Source of the DNA: Aquila chrysaetos chrysaetos
Taxonomy: Eukaryota > Chordata > Aves > Accipitriformes > Accipitridae
NCBI RefSeq assembly: GCF_900496995.4
Contig: NC_044027.1
Location: 13,044,743-13,108,742 of the forward strand
Direction: 5' to 3'
DNA: 64,000 bases
How positions within the stretch are numbered: position 1 is the first letter of the stretch; every line of letters starts with the position of its first letter. Below, piece by piece: positions 1 through 12,383 of the stretch. The notes beneath the pieces were generated by a model. The model saw nothing but the letters and a program-made list of their open reading frames with translations. It ran no database searches and was not told the DNA's origin. The position numbers and the translations under genes are program-made.

Positions 1-2930
1 CTGAGTGCAGGAATTAGAGGAACGCTGCCCCAGAGGAGTCCTCCCTCGCCAGGCACCGTTTTGGCCAGACCACTCGTCTCAAGCATTCCAGGTGCCAGCC
101 CTGAGGATGGGGCAGGAGACAACGCTTCACAGCCCCAGCTTCTGTCAGCAGGAACATCCCTGCCAAGGGACTGACTGAGGCAGTATGGTGGCAGAGACAG
201 CAGCTTCTCCCAGCATCGGGGTACTGGAAGATCCCAGCAAAATGGGAAGGTAGTGAGAGTGACTCCAGTGCTATAAAAAGGCATCTGTGTGTGCGCGGTG
301 AGCTGAGTCCTATGGCCCAGGCTGTAAAGGCTCGCCCAGCTAGAAATGCTGATGAGTACTGAAATTAAGATGTTGAATTCACTCTCTGCCTTCCTTGTGA
401 CGATCGCTGTGTGCATTACTCCGGTTTTACGGATGAGGAAGTGGAGGCTGTCTGTGTTCACCTGCTCAAAATCTCAGCAAGATGCAAAAGCAGCAGCAGT
501 CACACAGCTAGTCCCTTGCCCTCGTTTCGTACATGGTACCAAATATCCATGAAGATGATGACAATGTGAAGTAGTTACCATCCTTGACATCTACATTCTG
601 CCCTCTTACTTTTTGTAAGTCTGGAGGGAAGGAATGTTATTCTATATACTTACAATTTCCAGGTAAGGCTGGAATGCAATCTCCTGGTGACGTCTGCCTC
701 GGTAGCCCAGGGGGAAAAGGCTTATGCCTGAACTGTTTTGGTTTTTAAACACTGCCTCTTCTGGGGAGGCTTTTGTTACTTAATTATTACCGATCATTTA
801 GCTCGCATCAGAACTGCGCTTAAGGTCCCCAGCACAGACAGAGTCCCAGATTTGCCAAGAGGTAAAAAATATTGTTTCCAAATAAAGTGTTACTTGGATA
901 GGTCTTTGCTAGTTATAAATCATAACCTTCAGGCTCTGTCCTATCTTGCAGAACTTATCATCTCGACTTCCCTGTCAGGCAGCCTTGTATTATAAGGCTG
1001 TAACACTCATAGCTAGACACCAGGCTCTTACCTCACATACACTGTGGCTTGGTGCACACCCAGGTTATAAAGTTTTCTGACCCTCTCTCCTTGAGCTACA
1101 AAACCAAGATTGTGCCTTCCTTTTTACCAGCTGCAAATATTTCTTGAAATATGACAAGGCTTTGATTTTTATTTCCCTGAGGAAACCTCAGGATTTACTC
1201 GGGAAAGTCAGAGGTTAATAAAGATGTGTTTGATTTGGAAATGAGAAGGCAACGTGGAACTGCTGGGGAGCCAGGAGTCTGAGAGATGAGGGAAGCAGCA
1301 AACTTGACTCTGAAGATGGCTGAGGACATCACCTGCGAGGCATCCGAGATGCTGCATGCTGAGTGTGTTTAACGACATGGAGGGAGAGTAGATGGATTGG
1401 CTTGGTTTTTTCTAAACTATGATACTTTAATGAAAAACAACTTCTGTCCTTCAGCCATAAGAGCTATTCCTATTCTTGAACTGTGAAGGAGGAGGAGTGA
1501 GCAGGAAAATGCCATATGAAATTGTTAAGCTAAATTCAGAGATGGTACATTCTGGCCAACAAGGAAGATGTAACCGTATATCACAGCATTCTGTTAATGA
1601 GGATTCATTTTTAGCCCAACTTGTCTGTAATGAAAAACCCTAACATTTAATTTCCATAAAGCCAGAATTAAGGCTCACTTTAACATCAGTGTTCTCTACA
1701 CATTAGGGGTTTGCTATGGTGTAAATCTACTCTGCTCAAATAGCAATATAGGAGCCATACCCCTACCATAATAAGTGGGTAATGCTGACTCACAACCCAT
1801 TATACTGCATAATTTCAGACTGCAAATGTGCAGCTTCCATTGTTGGGAATACTGTCACTAAAAAGGTACCATTGCTTTAGTAAAAGATCTGTGAAAAGAG
1901 ACAATTTGTCACAAATCGAGACTTCTGCATTTGTAGTAAAGTGGTGGTAAAAACGATGTAGGTAGATACACTTGTTTTGTATCCATAAAAATAGGAAAAA
2001 TTCTATTTTCCTCTGAATTTATTTCCGACTATATTGGTGACTTACATTGCCATGGCAATTTAGGCACCTATTTTGTGTTCTCCAGTACTAAAATACCTTT
2101 GAAAATTTGGACCTTAGACATTACAGTGATCGTTTTGCAGTTAAAGCTAAAGCAATCCACTATGAAATGAGATACAAAGGACAAATCTTGTGTCCCTGTG
2201 ACACTCAAGCATACTCTAAATCGCCACTTTCACTCACCTGCAGAGTTCTTTTGCATCAGTGTAAAAACAAGACCCAAAATGACTGCAAATTAAAAGGGCG
2301 GAAGCTGACATGCACATTGATATAAATGAGTAAAAGTTGCAGAATAACACATTATTAGATGTGTCTCCATTTCATCCCCTGCCAAATGAAGACACGGTCT
2401 CCTTCAGAGGAGGGCTGTGGGGTTTACCTCCTGAATGTCTGGAAAGTGCTTAGAGGGTCTTGGATGGAAAATGTAGAGGAATCAAAGTATTGTTGCACTA
2501 AGGCTGCCTGGAGAAATTAGGAATCTTAATGTTAATTAGAGCTATGTGAATAATTCATAACAGATCATTTATTAAAAGAATGCTGCTACTTTTTTCTGTT
2601 TGCAAATTGTCCATAAGCAGATGGTGATTTTTCTGGATTGCGTTCATTATTCAAACCTATTTGCTAAATGATTTGGGGGAGTAAGCTCTGCTATGTGTCT
2701 CATTCAGGAGGAGTTAGCTGGGCATATTTAATGGTCAGAATTCACCACGATCATGTTAGTTTTCATTGGACATATTGATCACCTGGTGTGTTTCTGTTCC
2801 TGGCTGGATGTGTTAACATTTAGAATAGGGACGCCAGCACAAATACTCATACACTGTATTACGGCTCCTTGTGCTCCCCCATCTGTGTGCCACATCAACC
2901 CGCTGTCTCTCTGTTCAGAACTTGACTTTG
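1..2930. other. Intergenic DNA, no supported gene
   Basis: The open frames here (68, 85, 72 and 60 codons) are short, lack splice or codon support and match no family I know. Apart from a faint SINE relic near 410-515 I see no repeat, RNA gene or CpG island. The part from about 1500 to 2700 is AT-rich and could include conserved noncoding sequence, but nothing by eye sets it apart. Confidence 0.6.
408..515 (-). repeat. Possible MIR-like SINE relic
   Basis: The top strand reads like the reverse complement of the MIR core: a 'ttttacggatgaggaagtgg' segment corresponding to the common 'ttttacagatgaggaaactg', followed after a gap by 'cacacagctag'. The middle has diverged or been replaced. MIR elements are old tRNA-derived SINEs shared across amniotes. 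This is the weakest of the MIR-like matches in the window. Confidence 0.3.
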
Positions 2931-2934
2931 CATA

Positions 2935-3075
2935 GAATTATTCAGAAATGTTTAAATCAGAATAATTATTCCTGAATAGCTCTCTCTGTGAGCACTTATT
3001 CTATAATAAGAGTGCTGTGTACCAGTTTAGTTTAATCTGCTTGAAAGTGAGCTAAACTAAACAGGAATAAGGCAT
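2935..3075. repeat. Hairpin-rich relic, possible non-autonomous DNA transposon
   Basis: Several inverted repeats are packed into about 140 bases. GTTTAGTTTA at 3025-3034 pairs exactly with TAAACTAAAC at 3053-3062. An AGCACTTATT arm pairs with AATAAGAGTGCT across four bases, with one base inserted. A TCAGAATAATTATTCCTGAA segment is itself nearly palindromic. Nested arms separated by short loops are typical of decayed MITE-like elements. Assigning a hAT-type family would be inference; no intact terminal repeats or target duplication are visible. Confidence 0.35.
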
Positions 3076-3424
3076 GCCAACTGCAAAAGAAAAGATGCCA
3101 CAGAATTTAAATTCACAGCCTGTCTCTTGCTTTTACAGACGAAATACCTTTTCTGGGTCAGAGAGGCCCCTGAGCAGCGAAGCCGTGGAAGCTGGAGGGT
3201 TGCAGCAGGGCAGCGAGCGCTCTGTAAATACCCTGTTCAACGCACCCACTGTTAGAGAGGAGATACTCAAAGGGACCTTGAGTCTGACCCCAAACAGTTG
3301 GTCTTTGGTTATCCAGATTAATTCCCATGTGTATACAAACCCTTTGGCTCAAGTACTCTCTCTGTTTTGGGGGTGTGCAGCTCCAAGCACAACAGTGCCC
3401 GGTCCCTGATGCTCAGTGGGGTTA

Positions 3425-3488
3425 ATGAGTCAGCTAGCATGACATAGCAAGGGCAGAGTTAGGATTAGACACCAGCATCCCACGGCCA
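3425..3488 (-). repeat. MIR-like SINE fragment
   Basis: The top strand reads as 'tcagctagcatgacatagca' then 'agggcagagttaggattaga'. This follows the reversed MIR core order 'cacagctagtaagtggcagagctgggattcgaaccc' with scattered changes. It is only about 60 bases long, so it is a heavily decayed relic. Confidence 0.4.
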
Positions 3489-3489
3489 C

Positions 3490-6400
3490 CTCCAAACCTC
3501 CATTTCTAACCTCTGAATAATATTACCCCTCAGTAGAAGCAAACAGAAAGAAATAGACTATCAAAACATTGGTGGATAAATATTCCTTCTGCATTGCAAA
3601 CTGTTGCTTACAGCTAGTATTTCTGGGGTAATGATCTGCTTTTAGATTTTCTCCAAGATGTGTATTCCATCTCTTTGACACTGTCTCAGCCTTATCTCTG
3701 CTCATTTTTTTTTCCTTCCTTAAATCTCTTTCTTTACCTTTAAAATGCTCTTTCCCCAAGCAGTTTCGGATGTATCATTGCCGTTGTGCTCTTAGCATGC
3801 AGCTGAAGGACTTGGGAAGCAGAGGGAGGCTGCTCGTGGCATGCTCCCCACCCGGGCTGCAGCTGAAGAACTGGCTGCAGCTGACCCTCTACCTTAAGCA
3901 CCACCAAGTGCGGTGGCACTGCGTCCACCCGCAGCGGAGGTAGAATTAGAACAGAAACTAGCAGCAGGACACTACTTTTTTTTTTAAAGGAACTTAAAAA
4001 TAATAATAATAAATTTAAAAAATGAGGAAACTTATCCAAAAAGGTTTTTAAAGTCAAAAGTATGGATTTCATTTTCTCAGACTCAGCAGGAAGGCTCCCT
4101 GTGCAATCACAGATGAGATGTTTCACAAGTGCTTAAAGCAGTTGCATTTCGGTAAGAGCCAGGCAGGCATCTGACTGCCACAGTGGTACTGGGTGGGGTA
4201 CTTCTTGCGAAAATTTAGCTGCTTAAATTTGGCACCTAGCTTTACCTGGTGAGCTAAGGTTTGTTTACAGGCAAAGCAGCAGGGGAGGCATTATCAGGTG
4301 GACACCTCGGGTAGAAGAGATTAGTTGCCCTCTCCTGCAACAGCAAATCTGCATTAGATTCCCTAGTGAGGCCAAGAGGAAAGATGTGATGAAAGCAGGA
4401 AAGGCTGCCTGGAAATGTGTAGGAAAATGTGCTGGACACACGTACATAACAGGAGATTAATTTAGTGCATTAAGAGCAGTTCGTTCCTTCTGAGCTTCCC
4501 ACGGGCTGCAAGGAGGGGAGCAATTAAGAGTATGGAAAGCACAGAGTAACTCACCCATACTTCTGCATCAGTCTTCACTGGAGACAAAATTGTGTAGATA
4601 CTGGGGGTATTTGCAGGAGGTAAAATAAAAGATGTTCTTAGAGATAAGGTGTCATAAGTGATGTTTGAACTAACAAACTTGAGAGCAACAAATTGCCAAG
4701 ATGCTAGGGGGACACTGGCAATTAGAGAACATGCTTTTAATGTGTGACAGGGCAGGGATATTAAGTGTAAAACAAGCCATGCTGCTCTGACTGACAGCTC
4801 GGTCAAGGGCTGCACTCCACCACTGGCATCCAACTCTTTCCCATCCCATCACTGGCATCTTCTTCCCTCACTCCACACCATCCTTCTTCATCCTTCAGTC
4901 GTGCCTCTGCACGGGCTGGCCTAACGTCCCCTAGCACTCGTTGGTTGCATTAGTCCTTCTGACAGCTTTGCAGTTGAGCGAAGGCTTAACAAGAGTTTAA
5001 TTCAAAGTCTTTGGTATGTCCCAGTGCCGTCATACTCTTGCCTCAGTTTCCCTGAAAAGACACAGTGCCAGGCCGGGCTTCTGCTTTGAGGCAGAGCACA
5101 GGAGCCGTGGACCTCACTCGGTGAAGAATGAGGCAGCAAGGTTCCTTGGTCAGGTATACCCTTGGTATCTCGTTCCTTCTATTCCTACAAGGTGCTCGCC
5201 TCACCCCTTTCTGTGCAGCGGGTGACCGACTCCGACACGCTGAAGCCCCGTGAAGGTGTCGGTGTAAAGCATCAACGTGATGCAAAGCTTCGTGCTGACT
5301 CTCCAGGCAGAGAGGAAATATTCCACCCAGAGGCACCACGCACGGCTGAGAAAATCCCTCCCCGGAGATAACTTCAAGCTGAGCAGAGCCATGGCTCTCC
5401 CTGCCCACGTGTTTTCATCAAGATGTTTCCAGACTGCAACAGAGAGTTAAAAATGAATTTCTGCAGGTCACTTGCCAACCTTCCCACAACCAAGTCTATA
5501 AAGAATAGCAGCTAATGTTTCTTCTGTGCTTGTGTTTCCTGGGAAGGGTATGTTAATATAGCCTGTCTTTATTATCCTATCTGAAAAGATATTTCATTTT
5601 ACCAGTTTTTACTACACAATCTCAATAACTGGAACTTGTTTAAAGGCTCACTGCTCCAGGAAAATGCATTACATCTTGGCTTTTAAATCCGCCAGCTCCC
5701 ATTTATTGGTATTAATAATACATTGGGAAAGCTGTTCTTTTTATTTTATTTTGGTCCTCTGAAATTTTTTTTTGGTAGCTCTAAAATCAAATATTTAAAA
5801 AAGAAAATGTTTTCAAACAGCATTTCTGTATCCTAGAGGTAACCCCACTCTGCGTGCCATTAAGGAGTCATTTGCAGTGCTTAGGAAGGGAGGAAGGTGA
5901 AGAAAAGAAGAAAAAAAAAAAAGAGAAAGTAGCAAAACTGTTTCATAATCATTTATGAGCCCGAAGTGTCCAGGGAAAAAGTTTTTAATAACAAACAAAA
6001 TACCTAAATTAGTTTCCATTTAAAGTTTAGGCGTCTTTAATTTATAAATGCTATTTAAGCAGAGAAATGTTGATGAGGGCTAGAGTAATTATTCGCATAA
6101 GTGGAAATGCAAAACTTTGGTGCTTCTACACAGTTCATTCTACTTCTGCTAACTCCGCTGAGCTTTTTTTAAGCTCAGCTCACCCGGGGAATTGCTGCCT
6201 GCATGTTTATGTATTTACTGTAGAAGATACTTTTTTTTGGCCAAGCTAGCATAGGCTTTTTAATCTTTCATTCGTTTCAGCATTACTATTGTGAAGGAGG
6301 ATATTAATGGTCAGGCACTTCTCTCAGGAATGCTGGTGTAAAATCAGAGTAAATGGGCCAAAATCGGTGTAATTACTCCACTTCTTAAGCATAGCCATGT

Positions 6401-6879
6401 CCGAATACAACCCCCAGTGCTCAAAGGATCTGGTAACCCAGGATCAGCTCGTGTTTACCTTCATCTCTCTCCTACTGCGCTAATCAAAATGGGAGAGAGG
6501 AAGTTCGGCCAATAACAATTTTTTTTCCTATGCTGTATAAATGCAATCCCTGCATTATTATATTGAAGCTGGGAACCTCTAAGCAATTACTTCCCAGCAC
6601 ATTAGTGTCCATGTACTAAATGCTAAAGTGTTTATTCAGTGCATTGCAGGATCAGGTTATTGCTGAGTCTGTCCATCATGCCAAGAAATTATTGCTCTAA
6701 GTGCTTTAAGAGCATGGCCAGTACAATGGAGATATAACCAAGCTGAAGGACTGTAGTACTCCTGCTTGATGTAGGGAGGTCAGGCATGTCTTTATTTAGA
6801 GGGGAAAAAAAAAAAGAGGCTGCAAAAGTGTTCAGATGCACAAAATCTCATCATCAAACACACATTGCTGTAGGAACTG
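3490..6879. other. Intergenic DNA, no supported gene
   Basis: Frames of up to 128 codons occur on both strands but overlap one another and show no domain, signal peptide or splice support. The part from about 5400 to 6600 is AT-rich with TAATTA-like words and could hold noncoding regulatory sequence. Near 6340-6380 the words 'ggtgtaaaatcagagtaaat' and 'ggtgtaattactccactt' resemble old LINE-like relics seen in reptiles and birds, too short to classify. Confidence 0.55.
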
Positions 6880-6896
6880 AAAAAAAAAAAAAAAAA
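6880..6896 (+). repeat. Homopolymer A17
   Basis: Seventeen consecutive adenines. No SINE or processed-gene body can be recognised upstream, so I call it a simple repeat rather than a retroposon tail. Confidence 0.9.
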
Positions 6897-7351
6897 GACA
6901 CAAACAACTTTATACTGAAATTGAGTGGAAATTGGAATAGTGAAAGAAATATGCTTTCTTCTTCAATTCCAGATGCTCATGCAGTCTTTTGCCTGGGATT
7001 AAGAGGTCACTTATTGCAGCCTTAAAGGATAAGGACTGGGCTAGATAGGAGAATCAGCAGCTGTTTATTCTGTAAATGTTTGAATATGAATCAGGTCTTC
7101 CTTTTCAGAGCTTCGCTTATTACTTTTATTTACCAGGATAATATCAGAGGTCTAATTAATTCTCCCCACCTCTTTCAATTCTCAGTGTCTCAGTGCTTCA
7201 GCAAAGCTGGAACCCTTTAGAGCTTTCTATCTATTGAATGAAATATCCTTGTTTATAAGGATGGCTATGTCTTTATCTTTTCAGCTGAGATTGCCTTAAA
7301 ATGTACTGGTGCAGAGCACACAGATAATGCTGGGGGAATAATAATTTCTTC

Positions 7352-7372
7352 TTTTTTTTTTTTTTTTTTTTT
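7352..7372 (+). repeat. Homopolymer T21
   Basis: Twenty-one consecutive thymines inside an AT-rich stretch. No retroposon body is recognisable on its downstream side on the minus strand. Confidence 0.9.
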
Positions 7373-7469
7373 GCATTTGGTTATCAAATAGTGGTTTATT
7401 TCTGTAATCATCTTTATCAGAGTCCTTGTTACACAGTGGTTAATATTCAGGAATGATTCTTCTCTCTTT

Positions 7470-7592
7470 CAAAAGTTAGAAATATCAGCCTCAGTGAGAC
7501 AAACTGAGGTCCGGGGCTGTTAAGTGACATCTCCAAAATCACACAGGGAGGGATTTTAAGGCTGGGATTCAACAGACCTAAATGCAATGTTC
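7470..7592 (-). repeat. MIR-like SINE fragment
   Basis: The top strand carries, in order, 'gagacaaactgaggtc', 'ggctgttaagtgacatct', 'aaaatcacacagggagg' and 'ggctgggattcaacagacc'. These follow the reverse complement of the MIR core block by block: aaactgaggc, gttaagtgact, ggtcacacag and gctgggattcgaaccc. The order and spacing are preserved, which makes it the clearest MIR-like relic in the window. Confidence 0.55.
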
Positions 7593-8110
7593 AAAAACTG
7601 GTGTCTAGCCCTCAAGTACCACTGCAAACCATTTCTGGGGTGAATTGCCACTCTCTGGAGGCATTTCTGGAGACAACTCTTAGACTAAATGCAGCTCTAA
7701 AAGGGCTGAAGTTGGGCATAATAAGTCCTAGTCTACATCTGGGCTTCTGCTGCAGCGACTAAGCCAGAGGACCTGATTTGGGCTAAAACGCAATTACCTT
7801 ATTTTGCCCTGTTTCAGCCCATTTCCAGTCACCGCCTTCCAGAGACAAGATAGGAGGAGGGCAGTTTCCTATGGCAAAGATGACAACCAGCACTTCACCA
7901 AGCCTGCAGCAGACACCGGTGACTCCCGTGCCGCGTTGGGATGCTGCCAAGGGTCACCCTGGGGCTGGGCGCACCCCCGGGAGGAGGAGGATGGTGCCTT
8001 TGATGCTCACGGTGATGCACCCTGCTTTCCCGGATCAGGTACCAGGTATCGCTGTAACCTTGAGCTTCCCCGCGCTGAGATGACAGCCCCTCCTCTAAAG
8101 CCTTGTCTGT

Positions 8111-8235
8111 TTTGACTGTAAGCTCTTTAAGTTGGGTCTCTCTTGTAATACTCGCACATCCCATCCTAGAAAGCTGCCACAATAACAGCCCTTATCTTGA
8201 TGAGGGATTCAGTGTGCTGCTCTAGTGCATTGTAA
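8111..8235 (+). repeat. Possible L2-like LINE 3'-end relic
   Basis: The segment begins 'gactgtaagctctttaagtt' and continues 'gggtctctcttgt'. This matches the well-known 3' end of ancient L2-type LINEs, 'gactgtaagctccttgagggcaggga...gtcttgt'. The rest has decayed, and no open frame or tail remains. Confidence 0.45.
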
Positions 8236-8239
8236 TAAT

Positions 8240-9720
8240 AATATCATTAGAAAAGTTCCTTCATATCATCCAGCCCAAGGACAAACGAGATCTCCCTCTG
8301 TGCTAATTCAACAAGGATTTTGTTTATTCTTGATTATTTCTGTTGGTGATGCTTGTATTACTGGAGTTCATTCTGTTTGCTCACAGCACTGTCTCTGCTG
8401 CTAAAACCTTTCTTTTTACATTTGACCTAAATGTTTCCAGTTTTTAAAATGTTTAGGTAATTCCTAGTGACTCCTCTTAGCTTTTTAGCAAAGCTTCTTC
8501 CTTGTTATGTCTCCGGTACCCCCAAAATACTTGTTCAGTAAAAATAGCATCCCAAGGATGTGCATGAGGGGACCGGCCATTTCCTAAACATATCACGAAA
8601 AGTTCTGTGTTGATTATGCATTCGTTATTGATAATTATTAATTATATGCTGGTTATTACAGCGCTCTCTTGTTTTATTTGCGTGCTATGCATTTTACAGA
8701 GGCAAAAGCCATTCTAAGAGAAATGGGTGACATTAGCTCAGCACAATGATGAATAACTTTATGATAATGATGTATATCTATTTATCATTGAGCTCTGAAA
8801 CACACAACTAAGTCCTATGCAAGCTCGTTCACACCCTGCTTGGTACATGAAGAGGTGACTTTGCCACTGAGATTGGGCCACTTCTAGAGCCAAAAGAGGG
8901 AGACAATAATTAGTCCCCATTAATTAGTGGAGGTTGACTGGGCTTGGGCCTCTTGCATTTTTGCAACGTGATTTTACACTTGGATTTTTGAGGGACTCTA
9001 AAGAAATGCCTAAGCATACACAGCCAACTGAGCTTCCTCGAGCAGGCTTGATGTCCAAGAAATGCAAAGTAGGGAAAATTGTGTCCCTTCCCTGGTGTCT
9101 AAAGTTTGACAACTAAACAGGAGTCACCTCTGAAAATCTTGACCGTTCTTCTCCCGTGTCCCTTGGAGCACTTCAGTGCTGGAAACAAGCTGGGAGCACA
9201 GCTTCAGCCATCTTTAGCACAGCTTCTTCTCCACCCATCCAGAGCACTGGGGGCACGGGGACAATCCAGCCCCAGCCAGACGTGCCACTGACAGATGCAC
9301 TTTGGTGAACAGAGTCACTTAAGATTTACACCAGCATCCGAACCCTTCCCTTAATGTTTCTTTAACTTTGGCTTTGCCGAGCCAGTATCTGTTTTGATTT
9401 GCAACCTCGGTGCTATTTGAATGTACAGTAAGTAGCCTCTTGCTGGCAAATATGAGATGCTGATAGCTTCTGAAATCTATATTCCATCCCTGACATAACA
9501 AGACAACAAATTTTTTACATCTTCGGGGAAAAAAAAGTGACAGGCTGTTAGAGGAGGAGATCAAGATACGTGCAAGCACGTGTCCCTGTCCTCCACTCAG
9601 GATTCAATCATTTCCCCAAGCAGGATGACATAATCGGGATAATGGAAATGCCCCATTTCCCAGAGAGGGCACAAGAGGGAAGGAGGACCTCAGCATTGGG
9701 ACTGGATTGATTTCCCTCTG
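8240..9720. other. Intergenic DNA, no supported gene
   Basis: Only frames shorter than 90 codons occur, on both strands. From 8600 to 8780 the sequence is AT-rich with 'ttattgataattattaatta' and 'tttatgataatgatg' words, compatible with noncoding regulatory DNA. I see no RNA gene or CpG cluster. Confidence 0.55.
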
Positions 9721-9724
9721 CTGG

Positions 9725-9990
9725 AGCAATTACACTTCTGAAGTGGCAAAAAAATAAATAATAATAAATGAGTAATAAACACCCCATTTGAATCTTTAAA
9801 TGAATATCGGATTTTAATTATAAAGGTTTAATTTTCAGAATGGAAAAGCTACATTTGCACAATTACTGCATGCAACTTTTAATTAACTTTCAAGAACTTT
9901 CTCTTTCTTAAAAAAAAAACTAATTAATAATACTTAGGGAACTATTAGCATAAAATAAGTCATGGAAAGGGGTAGAGAAGTATAAAACAT
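9725..9990. promoter_or_regulatory. Candidate conserved noncoding element with homeodomain sites
   Basis: An AT-rich block with no sizeable open frame. Homeodomain core motifs are dense: TTTTAATTAT, TTTAATTTTC, TTTTAATTAAC and CTAATTAATAA all occur within about 200 bases. Such clusters are typical of developmental enhancers, but low-complexity AT-rich DNA also produces them by chance. Cross-species conservation cannot be judged from one sequence. Confidence 0.3.
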
Positions 9991-12355
9991 ATATTGTGCA
10001 AAATTACTTGGGAGAAAGAGACTTGCTAATTCTGAAAACAAAGCCAAAGCTTCCAGCTTTCCTAATTCTGGCCTGTAAGGAGTTCTTTGCTGAATGAAAG
10101 CATGAGAAAGACATGGGAATCATAGGATTTAGAAGAGAAAATACTGTTATGTTAATCAGCTGTTGCAGGGATCTGTAAGACTAGAAGAGATGATCTATTT
10201 CACTCGCCAAGTTCCTTTGTTTGGGGGAAATATGACACCGGTAGATAGGATGGTTCCGGGGAGGTGGTGAATGAAGGGGTAAAGAATTGGTTGGGAACCC
10301 ACACGACTGCTGCCCAAAGAGCCCTAAACCCAGCTGCAAAGGCAGAAGAGTGAGCCAAGCCCCGTCGGCTGGGCACGACAATGCAGGCAAAGGGGCACTG
10401 CGCTTGTTCGTAACCCGCTGGGACGATGGGGATGACGGGGAGCTGCGAAATCACATGCAAAAGCAGAGTAAAAGAAACCTTTCTGAGGCATTGCACAGCC
10501 CTCCAGAAGGAAAGGCTTGAGGGACTACGAGGGTCTGTATATGCAAAACGGGCCGAGTAGAGCAGGCTCGGAGCAGGAGGGGAAACAGTGATATGATGTT
10601 CCGGAGCAGAAGTATATTACTGCAGGAACCAAGAGGGAAATTAAGACAGGGTACAAGGACACAAGGGGGGCAGCCTGTGGTAAAACTTGTTGCTTCAGTA
10701 ATGGAACAACCGCGAATGAGAGTCACTTCACAATAATATTTTGCCCAGGCCTTGTTCCAGCTGGGTTTTAAATTAACCAGTAGATACAGCTGTCAGCGTT
10801 TCTTTTATGAGATTGCTCCAACACAAGAAATCCTCCATGGTCTAAACAGCGTGTTTTGAAATATCTGTGTTTGAGTGTATAAAGGAGGTTGAGCCTGTCT
10901 AATCTAGCACTGCCAACATGGCTTTGACTCAGCTGAATTAAACTCAATACCCTGTATTAAAGAGAAACCTAAAATTTCAGGACATAGTGTCCTTTACGGC
11001 CAGTTCAGCCAGACCAAGCTTCCACCTCCATCCGCCTTTAGGGAAGGGAGGAAGGATGCAAAAAACCAGAGGTTTGAAGCGTTCCTTTTAACAGATGGTG
11101 GGGGGAAACCTGCTGTTTACGGCCCCTTTTCCTAATGAGCTCTCTGGCCAATATAGCTGAAAAAGAAACCAATGAGCAGGAACAAGGTCCTTGTAACAGA
11201 AACAGTAAAACTTCGGACTGAGGACCTGCCTGAAGACCCCAAGGGCAGAAACATCCTGCTCATTGCATGCTGCTTTTGCAGCAAGCCCGTGGGTTGTGCC
11301 TAGGCTGCTCCCAGGCAGCAGCTGGGAGCGGAGCATGGACTGAATCCTCCAGCCTTCCTCTTCCTCCTTGCCCGGCCAGCAGGCAGACAGCCTCCGGGCA
11401 GACCGCTGCCATGCCTGAGCAAGCCTATTGCTGTCACGCCAAGCTCAGGTAGACCTGTATCGCCTGGTCGGTGGTGTCTGGGTTTTTCTGAAGCAGGACT
11501 GGCACATCTGCACTGGTTGGTATGGGTTATGTTGTTGGGACTCCATAGTCTTTGGCTGGGAGTTTTCTTTACCGTGATGATGTCTACTCGGTGTTGCTAC
11601 CCTTGCTCCTGTAATGCAGCCCACATGCATCGAGCACTTCGATCAAGCATTTGTTGCAGTGTCCGGGACCCAGATTTCCCTTCTTTACTCTTCTCTGCTC
11701 TTGTACTTCAGAGGGTCTGTCTTTGACGGCCAGTGGGAGCACAGGGCTGTAGGCTCGAGGATCTGTTGTGCTACAGCCACGCAGGGAGGCAGGAGATCCA
11801 CAATGTGCCTGGCACCCTGTGCTCACACCGCACATGGGAGCTGCATGTTCCCCGGAAAGCTAAACATGCAGCAAGCCCTAAGGGCTCACCTGCAGCCCCA
11901 ATAGCTTGTCTGAACTAACTTTAAACCACTTAGCGTGGGTTTTGTTGGCAGCTTTTTGGATTGTTTCACCACCTGTATTGAGAGCCATAACCCAAAGGGG
12001 ATAATTTGGAGCTCACTCAGGTATATCTGCCCCTTTCTATGCAAGGCCCAGTCAAAAGAAGTGAGTGCAGTGTGTGGATGCCCTACAACCAGAAAAGGGA
12101 GAAAGATAAGGGAGCAAAGAGAGGAAAGCATCGACTTGAGCAAGTTCACAGTTAAATCGCTATAAAAAATGCTGTGGTTCAGAGCCTGCAGATGCATGGG
12201 GCACGTGCTGGACTGCACTTATCTCTGCTCCTCTAGTGGACCAGGAACTAGAAGATATGCTTTCTCTGGAGCTATGGAAACATGTCACAAAATCTGTTCC
12301 TTTTGTATTCCAAGTAATTTTACTTCGTAAGGAAAAAACACCCTAAGCTCTTGAA
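9991..12355. other. Intergenic DNA, no supported gene
   Basis: Several frames of 60-110 codons overlap on both strands between 10181 and 12218 because this part is less AT-rich. None shows a domain, codon-periodic bias or splice signals, and antisense pairs cover the same bases. I see no repeat family here. Confidence 0.55.
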
Positions 12356-12359
12356 AAAC

Positions 12360-12383
12360 AACCACCACCACCACCACCACCAC
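12360..12383 (+). repeat. (ACC)8 microsatellite
   Basis: Eight uninterrupted ACC units followed by AAC units and a purine-rich run of A and G. Confidence 0.9.

Noticed and set aside
272-280. TATAAAAAG, a TATA-box-like word
   Set aside because: No initiator, CpG island or plausible downstream exon; AT-rich words like this are common.
3302-3313. TCTTTGGTTATC, identical to the start of miR-9
   Set aside because: The following bases differ from mature miR-9, and no complementary star arm lies within hairpin distance.
7352-7372. Long T run as a possible reversed retroposon tail
   Set aside because: No SINE, LINE or processed-gene body adjoins it; simple slippage is enough.
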